From CAVPHV01 sp964465915 (GTDB lineage: Bacteria > Actinomycetota > Acidimicrobiia > Spongiisociales > UBA5794), in the NCBI GenBank assembly GCA_964465915.1, contig CAYXMJ010000191.1, positions 1 through 5,683 of the forward strand: a stretch of 5,683 nt of DNA, given 5' to 3'. The number at the start of each line of letters is the position of its first letter. The first letter of the stretch is position 1. Below the pieces are notes generated by a model. The model made no database searches, was not told the DNA's origin, and saw only the letters and a list, made by a program, of their open reading frames with translations. The translations under genes and the position numbers were made by a program. Positions 1 to 4,229 of the stretch are shown here, in pieces.

Positions 1-8
1 TGTTCGTG

Positions 9-227
9 ATGCGGACGAGACGGAGCGCGCTGCTCATCCTGGCCGTGGTCATTGCGATGATCACACCGGCGGCGGCGCTCGCGGGGAATAAAACGGACGG
101 CGGGCCACTCGACCAGATCATCGCCGACACGCAGCTCTATGTGCGTGACTCGGTCATCAACTACGTCGACGCGCAGGTGGGCCCGATCGCCCCGGCCATC
201 GAGGGAAGGCTGGTGTTCATCCCGTAG
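9..227 (+). CDS. Small secreted protein of unknown function
   Basis: A 73-codon frame (72 residues and a stop) that I do not recognise. From the ATG at 9, residues 1-25 form a clear Sec signal peptide: a basic start (MRTRR), a hydrophobic core (ALLILAVVIAMI) and an A-L-A cleavage motif at 23-25. This leaves a mature peptide of about 47 residues beginning GNKTDGG. The mature part has alternating hydrophobic and charged residues (LDQIIADTQLYVRDSVINYV) and could be a short amphipathic helix, followed by a Pro/Ala-rich tail ending LVFIP. It has no cysteines and no lipobox. A GTG at 6 directly precedes the ATG, and the frame is open to the left edge, so the true start could lie outside the window and no ribosome binding site can be judged. 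It ends in TAG, followed by a palindrome and a terminator-like hairpin, which suggests the end of a transcription unit. It could also be the truncated remnant of a longer exported protein. Confidence 0.6.
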   Translation: MRTRRSALLILAVVIAMITPAAALAGNKTDGGPLDQIIADTQLYVRDSVINYVDAQVGPIAPAIEGRLVFIP

Positions 228-241
228 ACCTTTGACGACCC

Positions 242-257
242 GGCGGCACGTGCCGCC
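242..257. repeat. 16-bp perfect palindrome between convergent genes
   Basis: GGCGGCACGTGCCGCC is its own reverse complement over all 16 bases. It lies 15 nt after the stop of the secreted-peptide gene and just before the terminator-like hairpin. As RNA it would fold into a GC-rich stem with a tight ACGT loop. With no T-run after it, it is more likely a protein-binding site or an RNA-stabilising hairpin than a terminator. Function is unknown. Confidence 0.55.
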
Positions 258-278
258 ATCGACGACAGGACCTCCCGC

Positions 279-309
279 AGGAACGCCTCCCTGTGGGAGG
301 TTCCTTTCT
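279..309 (+). terminator. Rho-independent-like terminator hairpin
   Basis: AGGAA, a CG bulge and CCTCCC (286-291) pair with GGGAGG (295-300) and TTCCT (301-305) across a TGT loop, an 11-bp stem with one two-base bulge. A short T-rich run (TTTCT, overlapping the stem end) follows in the + direction, so it fits termination of the secreted-peptide gene. Read on the - strand, the same stem lies 15 nt after the stop of the LysM gene but lacks a T-run, so it would be a weaker terminator there. The stem is seen directly; termination is inferred. Confidence 0.6.
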
Positions 310-320
310 GGGGGTATGGC

Positions 321-812
321 TCAGAAATCCCGCGGGATTCGAAGTATCTGTCCAGGGAAGATGAGGTCGGGGTCCGGCACGATGTGCTGGTTGGCTTGCT
401 GGATCACCGGGTATTGCGAGGAGTCCGCGTAGTAGTGGACTGCGATCGCCGAAAGCGTGTCGCCGGGTACGACTTCGTGGTTCCAATACCCGGCGTAGCC
501 ATCGAGGATCATCGGCCCATAGAGCACCGGTACGGTCACGGTGGGTATCGGTGTACCGTCCTCGCCGCCGCTGTCGTCGGCAATCGTCACGAACAATCGG
601 TTGAGGGTAAAGCCGACACCATCGGGGATGGCAATGGACGCCTGGAACTGCCGAACGGACGCCGAACCGGCGTATGCCGCGTCGGCGACTTCGTCATGAC
701 CATCGCTGACCGAGATTGACAGGTGGCCCTCGAACCCGTCGGCGTTGCCTGCGATCAGGACCGTGGAATCGACGAGGTCGAAGGGCTTGGGCTGCAGGAT
801 TTCGATGGTCAT
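321..812 (-). CDS. Gmad2-like Ig domain plus LysM domain protein
   Basis: A 163-residue protein with two domains. Residues 3-98 resemble a Gmad2-type immunoglobulin-like domain: ILQPKPFDLV near the start, then VLIAGNADGFEGHLSISVSDG, a beta-rich stretch, and closing strands VTVPVLYG. Residues 111-161 are a LysM module: HEVVPGDTLSAIAVHYY, then a QYPVIQQAN helix and the closing LIFPGQILRIP. LysM domains bind peptidoglycan-type glycans and are also found in phage and injection-system baseplates. There is no signal peptide or membrane segment, so any cell-wall role would need export by another route. The start is the ATG at 812, chosen because AGGAGGG sits 6 nt upstream and the domain begins immediately; the frame stays open much further upstream but reads as Arg-rich non-coding sequence. 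It lies 65 bp downstream of the tail-collar gene on the same strand, so the two are probably cotranscribed. Domain calls are by eye; LysM is the firmer of the two. Confidence 0.88.
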   Translation of the reverse strand: MTIEILQPKPFDLVDSTVLIAGNADGFEGHLSISVSDGHDEVADAAYAGSASVRQFQASIAIPDGVGFTLNRLFVTIADDSGGEDGTPIPTVTVPVLYGPMILDGYAGYWNHEVVPGDTLSAIAVHYYADSSQYPVIQQANQHIVPDPDLIFPGQILRIPRDF

Positions 813-818
813 GGCAAT

Positions 819-825
819 CCCTCCT
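819..825 (-). promoter_or_regulatory. Shine-Dalgarno of the LysM gene (decides the start)
   Basis: AGGAGGG on the - strand with a 6-nt spacer (ATTGCC) to the ATG at 812. It is a near-perfect anti-16S match and rules out the longer upstream reading of this frame as the natural start. Confidence 0.85.
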
Positions 826-877
826 GGGGAGACCGATGTCCTCGGTCTGTTGCGTCGCATTGGGATAGCGTCGTTCG

Positions 878-1657
878 CTACGTGTCGGTATCTGGTTGCG
901 CTATGGCGTGTGCATGCGGAGCAAGCTGATCGACGGTGAGTGTGTGGGTTTCGGATCCTCCGCGTTCGCCGAGAGCGCGGCCGGTGAGCCCGGGCCCCGT
1001 GCCGGCATGCACCACAGAACGGCCCCGCAGATCCGGTAGTGCAAAGGTGGTCCGTCCGTCGCCTCCGTAGGTGGTCCCGATCAACGAGAACAGCGCGGAG
1101 TTTTGGGCGATCGCCAGCAATTGCCCGTTGCATAGGGCCCACCCACGCGGGGCAAACTGATACGGAACCCATTTGATCTCGCCGATCATCGTGGTCCCTG
1201 GGCCCGCGCCCCCACCGTTGCGACTCGGGAAGACCCCCGCCAGAGCAATGATCGCATGGAGACCCGTGAAGGGATGCATGTTGTCGATGGCACCGCCACC
1301 ACCTGTGGGTTCAGTGATGGCAGGAAGTGGTGGGGGCGTGACCTCGATCCGGCCTTGTTCACCCTCGCCGACTGGCTCCAGGCCCGTATGCACATAGGCG
1401 TAGGTGGGCCACCAGACAACACGGACCGGGTCCTCGTTGCGCAGCAGATCGACGAGTTGATCCAACATCCTGAAAGGCATGTGGGCCGTCACCCTGGTGC
1501 CGTCGTCCTCAACCGGACCGCCCACACCACCACCGATTTCGAACAGCAGGACCACATGCCTGGTGTCGGGCGTGACGACCTCCGCCTCGTACAGGATGAC
1601 CTGCGCCCGGTTGGACTCGAGCACCACGGAGTAGTTCTCGACGGTGAAGTCCGCCAC
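878..1657 (-). CDS. Permuted phage-tail-collar (Mdp-like) fusion protein
   Basis: A 259-residue protein in three parts. Residues 1-105 are a compact alpha/beta-looking domain that I do not recognise (YSVVLESNRAQVILYEAEVV; HMPFRMLDQLVDLLRNEDPV; VVWWPTYAYV). Residues 106-122 are a Pro/Gly-rich linker. Residues 123-259 are a phage tail collar / microcystin-dependent-protein module: MIGEIKWVPYQFAPRGWALC (157-176), ALFSLIGTTYGGDGRTTFAL (188-207), PDLRGR, and GGSETHTLTVDQLAPHAHAI (233-252). In ordinary Mdp proteins, the signature PHNNMQP...IALQGIFPSRN closes the C-terminus. Here its counterpart, NMHPFTGLHAIIALAGVFPSRN split at 126-147, lies before the collar, and the protein stops soon after HAHAI. 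No signal peptide is visible. The start is GTG at 1657, with GGGGAGG four nt upstream. It is first in a likely operon with the LysM gene. Its role is unknown: tail-fibre-like, adhesin-like or a phage remnant. Confidence 0.87.
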   Translation of the reverse strand: MADFTVENYSVVLESNRAQVILYEAEVVTPDTRHVVLLFEIGGGVGGPVEDDGTRVTAHMPFRMLDQLVDLLRNEDPVRVVWWPTYAYVHTGLEPVGEGEQGRIEVTPPPLPAITEPTGGGGAIDNMHPFTGLHAIIALAGVFPSRNGGGAGPGTTMIGEIKWVPYQFAPRGWALCNGQLLAIAQNSALFSLIGTTYGGDGRTTFALPDLRGRSVVHAGTGPGLTGRALGERGGSETHTLTVDQLAPHAHAIAQPDTDT

Positions 1658-1661
1658 AATT

Positions 1662-1668
1662 CCTCCCC
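1662..1668 (-). promoter_or_regulatory. Shine-Dalgarno of the collar-fusion gene
   Basis: GGGGAGG on the - strand, followed by AATT and the GTG start at 1657-1655. The 4-nt spacing is slightly short but acceptable. It supports GTG as the initiation codon, since no ATG is available near the start of the frame. Confidence 0.65.
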
Positions 1669-1686
1669 TTCTCGGCGTGCCCTCCC

Positions 1687-1715
1687 ATGCTCACGACGGC
1701 CCGATCACGTCGCAA
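1687..1715 (-). promoter_or_regulatory. Weak promoter candidate for the collar/LysM cassette
   Basis: In the 120-bp gap between the methyltransferase stop and the collar gene, the - strand carries TTGCGA (+ coordinates 1710-1715) and GAGCAT (1687-1692), separated by 17 bp. The spacing is ideal, but the hexamers match consensus at only 4/6 and 4/6 positions. Such a match can arise by chance. The alternative is read-through from the methyltransferase gene, which lies upstream on the same strand. Confidence 0.25.
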
Positions 1716-1777
1716 GAGGCATCCGACCCTATGAACTCGACGGCACCACACGGCGGGAACACACGACGAGGTCCGGT

Positions 1778-2617
1778 TCACTCGGGCTTGCGTGCTCGCA
1801 GCGAGTACATCAGCGGCATACGGTTGCGCTGGCGCTCGGGAAGCCGCCACCTCCCGTCCTCGCCTTCGATCATGTGGTGCTCGCCCTGCCACTCGAGAAA
1901 GCGGTGCTCCTCGAAGAGGTCGATCGCCAAGCCCTGGCTGGTGAGCGCGCTCATGATCTCGGCTATCCCGTGATTCCACTCGTAGGTCCGGGTGTTGGCG
2001 ATGGATGCGGAACCGAGGTAGCTCTCGCCTTCGTCCCAGGCGACCGGCTCGGCCACCTCGAAGTACGGGTGCTGGATGATCAACGTCTCGTCGTGAGGGT
2101 CTTCGATGGGGAACCGCAGCGTCCAGGCGATGGGGTGGCACTCCCGGATGTAGAAAGTTCCGCCCGGTGCGAGCATCGTGGCCACGACACGGCCCCACCC
2201 GGTGATGTCGGGGAGCCAGTTGAGGGCGCCAACCCCGGTGTAGACGATATCAAACTGTTCGCCCGGCAATGCTTCGGGGGTGCCGTACAGCTCGGTCTCG
2301 ACAAAGCGCCCCGGGGTGCCACTCTCGTCGCTGAGCCGGCGCGCCGCGGCGATCGCATCGGTCGAGAAATCGATCCCGGTGACGACGGCGCCGAGTCGGG
2401 CCCACGAGAGCGTGTCCTGCCCGAAGTGGCACTGCAGATGGAGCAGCGAACGGCCGGAGACATCACCGAGATAGGGGTGATCGAACTCGACGATGCGGCT
2501 GATCCTGCTGGGGTCGGCAATGAAGCCGGGGGCGTCGTAGCCGTCGGGCTCCCAGTGCCCGGCGACCCGTTCGCTCCAGTTGGCCCGATTGGCGGCTCGG
2601 TAGTGATCGAGTTCCAT
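1778..2617 (-). CDS. Class I SAM-dependent methyltransferase
   Basis: A 279-residue cytosolic enzyme predicted to transfer a methyl group from S-adenosylmethionine to an unidentified substrate. The Rossmann-fold motifs are in order. Motif I is SLLHLQCHFGQDTLSWA (57-73), a His/Gln-rich variant of the usual D/E-x-G-x-G-x-G loop. Motif II is VVTGIDFS (78-85), whose Asp83 should bind the SAM ribose. FDIVYTGVGALNWLPD (122-137) is the motif IV region, and LAPGGTFYIRECHP (149-162) is the motif V/VI strand. The region after 163 is rich in aromatics and acidic residues (YFEVAEPVAWDEGESY; FEEHRFLEW) and probably forms the substrate cap. The N-terminus (HYRAANRANWSERVAGHW) is a helical lid typical of this group. 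ATG at 2617 lacks a Shine-Dalgarno, and a TAGCTT -10-like hexamer sits 6 nt upstream, so the mRNA may be leaderless. It is divergent from the GNAT gene. Nothing in the sequence identifies the substrate. Confidence 0.92.
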   Translation of the reverse strand: MELDHYRAANRANWSERVAGHWEPDGYDAPGFIADPSRISRIVEFDHPYLGDVSGRSLLHLQCHFGQDTLSWARLGAVVTGIDFSTDAIAAARRLSDESGTPGRFVETELYGTPEALPGEQFDIVYTGVGALNWLPDITGWGRVVATMLAPGGTFYIRECHPIAWTLRFPIEDPHDETLIIQHPYFEVAEPVAWDEGESYLGSASIANTRTYEWNHGIAEIMSALTSQGLAIDLFEEHRFLEWQGEHHMIEGEDGRWRLPERQRNRMPLMYSLRARKPE

Positions 2618-2623
2618 GCGCCG

Positions 2624-2629
2624 AAGCTA
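2624..2629 (-). promoter_or_regulatory. -10-like hexamer of a possible leaderless methyltransferase mRNA
   Basis: TAGCTT on the - strand fits the TANNNT actinobacterial -10 pattern and ends 6 nt before the ATG at 2617, the spacing expected when transcription starts at or next to the start codon. No convincing -35 is seen 16-18 bp upstream and no Shine-Dalgarno is present. A six-base AT-containing match is weak evidence on its own. Confidence 0.35.
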
Positions 2630-2661
2630 GCAAACGAGGGGGCGAATCCGCCGTCCCGTGC

Positions 2662-2667
2662 CAGTAT
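2662..2667 (+). promoter_or_regulatory. -10-like hexamer of a possible leaderless GNAT mRNA
   Basis: CAGTAT ends 7 nt before the ATG at 2675 and matches TANNNT except at the first base. The 7-nt spacer TGGCGCC has no ribosome-binding sequence. The arrangement mirrors that of the methyltransferase on the other strand. No clear -35 is visible. Confidence 0.3.
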
Positions 2668-2674
2668 TGGCGCC

Positions 2675-3115
2675 ATGCCAGACGTAGAACTGCGTGAGAT
2701 CACCAAGGAAACCGTCCGGACCGTAATCGAGATCGAGACCACCGACGAGCAGCGCAACTTCGTCGCCCCCACCTCGGTTTCGATCGCTCAGGCCTATTTC
2801 GAGCCGAAGGCCTGGTTCCGCGCCATCTACGCCGACGATGAGCCAGTCGGCTTCGTGATGTTGTTCGACGACGCCGAGACACCCGAGTACTACCTATGGC
2901 GGCTCCTGGTCGGCGCCGAGCACCAGGGCAAGGGGTACGGGCGGGCCGCCATGGAACAGGTGATCGACTACGTCCGCACCCGGCCGGCCGCCACCGAGCT
3001 GCTCACGAGTTGGGTACCCAAACCAGGCGGCCCCGAGGATTTCTACCGCGGGATCGGCTTCGTCCCGACCGGCGAGGTCGACGAAGGCGAGGTCGTGGCA
3101 CGCCTGGTGCTGTAG
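2675..3115 (+). CDS. GNAT acetyltransferase, spermine/spermidine acetyltransferase-like
   Basis: A 146-residue single-domain GCN5-related N-acetyltransferase, the usual length for the family, expected to move an acetyl group from acetyl-CoA to a primary amine in the cytosol. The order is: VELREITKETVRTVIEI (4-20), beta1/alpha1; a DEQRNFVAPTSVSIAQAYF segment (24-42), strongly reminiscent of the Bacillus BltD/PaiA polyamine acetyltransferase group; the VGFVMLF strand (58-64); the acetyl-CoA-binding motif WRLLVGAEHQGKGYGRAAME, with Q84-G-K-G-Y-G-R90; and the closing FYRGIGFVPTGEVDEGEVV (123-141), where Tyr124 is in the place of the usual general acid. The acidic residues in the alpha1-alpha2 region would suit a polyamine substrate, but that is inference from resemblance. 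The start is ATG at 2675, which begins the domain cleanly; no Shine-Dalgarno is seen. A much longer open frame upstream is the antisense of the neighbouring genes. Confidence 0.92.
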   Translation: MPDVELREITKETVRTVIEIETTDEQRNFVAPTSVSIAQAYFEPKAWFRAIYADDEPVGFVMLFDDAETPEYYLWRLLVGAEHQGKGYGRAAMEQVIDYVRTRPAATELLTSWVPKPGGPEDFYRGIGFVPTGEVDEGEVVARLVL

Positions 3116-3155
3116 GCACCGAGCCGATCGCCAGATGGGCCGTTTGCCCCGTATT

Positions 3156-3196
3156 TGGGACTATTCGGGACGTACCTCCGCCCATACCTAGTGGGC
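3156..3196. promoter_or_regulatory. Repeats upstream of the lipoprotein gene (possible operator)
   Basis: Two structures lie in the 116-bp gap before the lipoprotein gene. GGGAC occurs at 3157-3161 and 3167-3171, 10 bp apart in similar surroundings, so the copies would face the same side of the helix. Just after, GCCCA (3180-3184) and TGGGC (3192-3196) form an inverted repeat around TACCTAG. Both are short and could be chance in GC-rich DNA. I could not place a convincing sigma-70 promoter here. Confidence 0.25.
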
Positions 3197-3219
3197 AACG
3201 GTATCGATCGGACGGGGAC

Positions 3220-3226
3220 AAGGAGG
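3220..3226 (+). promoter_or_regulatory. Shine-Dalgarno of the lipoprotein gene (decides the start)
   Basis: AAGGAGG followed by the 5-nt spacer ATGCG and ATG at 3232. A nearer ATG at 3227 is out of frame. This site fixes the N-terminus exactly where the lipoprotein signal begins, although the frame stays open far upstream through the GNAT gene. Confidence 0.85.
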
Positions 3227-3231
3227 ATGCG

Positions 3232-3786
3232 ATGACCCGGGCCGTTGTGTTTTGCTGTGCCCTCTTGCTGCTTGCTTCCTGCGGCGGAGATGACGCCGAC
3301 GAGGCCGCACCAACGAGCAGTGCAGCGGCGCCTGACGAAACAACGGTGACGCTGGGCGAGGCGCCCTCTGGCGAGGTGGTGGCGATCACCGCCGAACCCT
3401 GCTCATTACTCACCGCAGAAGAGGTCGCCGCGGCCACCGGGCTCGCCGTGACCGACGCCATTCCCGACAGTTCGACCACATGTGTCTTCGACCTCGGAGC
3501 GGAGGCGGGCGTCGACATCTTCATCACCGTCGACGACGGAGCTGGCCGGATGACCAGCCCGTCCGCGGTGTACGCCGACTATGCCGCACGGGTTGGTGAC
3601 GGCAGCGCCGAGGCGATCGACGGGGTCGGTGCCGGCGCGTTCTATGACTCGGGGTTCCGCGCCATCGCGGTTGACGCCGGCGGCGGACGGTTCTTCGTGG
3701 TCGGAGTCAACGGCGGGTACCAGGCGCTCGAGCAGCCCCGTGATGCCCTGATCTCCCTCGCCGAAAACGCGGTCGGGCGCCTCTAG
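3232..3786 (+). CDS. Secreted lipoprotein with a Cys-pair domain
   Basis: A 184-residue exported lipoprotein. Residues 1-16 are a short signal (MTRAVVFCCALLLLAS) ending in the lipobox L-A-S-C17, so Cys17 should be lipidated and anchor the protein to the outer face of the membrane. Residues 18-50 are a disordered Asp/Glu/Ser/Thr-rich spacer. The globular part (about 51-184) opens with EPCSLLTAEEVAAATGLAV, a pattern common in actinobacterial lipoproteins of the DUF3558 kind, and contains TTCVFDLG. Cys57 and Cys84 could form a disulfide. Later come VDIFITVDDG, a VYADYAARVGDGSAEAIDGVG segment, and FFVVGVNGGY before a C-terminal helix. No catalytic residues are recognisable; a binding or envelope role is a guess. 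It is monocistronic as far as can be seen, and its TAG overlaps the stop of the convergent hydrogenase protease gene within a shared CTAG, with no terminator between them. Confidence 0.88.
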   Translation: MTRAVVFCCALLLLASCGGDDADEAAPTSSAAAPDETTVTLGEAPSGEVVAITAEPCSLLTAEEVAAATGLAVTDAIPDSSTTCVFDLGAEAGVDIFITVDDGAGRMTSPSAVYADYAARVGDGSAEAIDGVGAGAFYDSGFRAIAVDAGGGRFFVVGVNGGYQALEQPRDALISLAENAVGRL

Positions 3787-4229
3787 ATGTCCTCGCGCCG
3801 GGCGAGCAACTCTACGATTTGGCCCACCGCTTCGCTTGCTGCCGCCTGGGTGGCGGCGGTGAGCTCGAGTCCCATCTCCAGGTTGGTCGCCGGGATCGAC
3901 ACCACGTAGGCCCGCGGCGGCAACGCACCGACCGTTGGCACCAGCGACAGCAGCGTGGCCGGGTCGCCGTGGTGGGTCATCGTCTTTGGACCGGTCGATT
4001 CGGCATCGACCCGCTGCACGGTGACCTCCAACGCGTCAACGCTGGCGTCGACGAAGACGACCACCTCACGGCCGGCCACTTCGAGGGACAGTTCCGGGGT
4101 GAGCTGCGAAAGCGACCGCACCTCGACGCCGGGCAACTCCAATGCATCGATTTGGGCGGCTACCCAGCGGCCGGCTCCGTCATCGGTACGCAGGTCGTTG
4201 CCGTATCCGATGACGAGCGCGTCAGTCAC
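3783..4229 (-). CDS. hoxW: Hydrogenase maturation endopeptidase (HoxW/HybD type)
   Basis: A 148-residue peptidase of family A31 that cuts the C-terminal extension from the [NiFe]-hydrogenase large subunit once nickel is inserted. The signature GYGNDLRTDDGAG occupies residues 8-20. By comparison with E. coli HybD, whose nickel-sensing ligands are Glu16, Asp62 and His93, the equivalents here are Asp17, Asp61 (VFVDAS) and His86 or His87 (MTHHGDP); Asp instead of Glu at the first site is seen in other members. The length is typical. I chose GTG at 4229, which puts the first strand (ALVIGYGN) right at the N-terminus as in HybD and overlaps the hoxH stop by 8 nt, implying translational coupling. 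A GTG at 4262 would add 11 residues in frame with no better support. The gene closes the operon. The symbol hoxW rests on adjacency to hoxH; by sequence alone it is a generic HyaD/HybD/HycI-family protease. Confidence 0.88.
   Translation of the reverse strand: MTDALVIGYGNDLRTDDGAGRWVAAQIDALELPGVEVRSLSQLTPELSLEVAGREVVVFVDASVDALEVTVQRVDAESTGPKTMTHHGDPATLLSLVPTVGALPPRAYVVSIPATNLEMGLELTAATQAAASEAVGQIVELLARREDI

Noticed and set aside
228..320. Stop-codon read-through extending the small secreted protein
   Set aside because: The frame continues past the TAG, but it enters the palindrome, the terminator-like hairpin and then the antisense of the LysM gene, with no protein-like pattern.
813..1172. 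A 120-codon N-terminal extension of the LysM gene
   Set aside because: It reads as Arg-rich sequence, overlaps the end of the collar gene in another frame, and is made unnecessary by the strong Shine-Dalgarno at 819-825.
321..1657. An intact prophage or a complete contractile injection system
   Set aside because: Only collar-like and LysM proteins are present. No capsid, sheath, tube, terminase, integrase or attachment repeats are seen in the window.
1256..2674. A very long + strand open frame running from 1256 into the GNAT gene
   Set aside because: It is antisense to the collar and methyltransferase genes, whose proteins show clear family motifs, and its own translation has no recognisable domain until the GNAT start at 2675. 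Long antisense frames are common in GC-rich coding DNA.
2896..3231. An upstream extension of the lipoprotein frame through the GNAT gene
   Set aside because: It is an off-frame reading of the GNAT gene, and it would bury the signal peptide and lipobox inside the protein.
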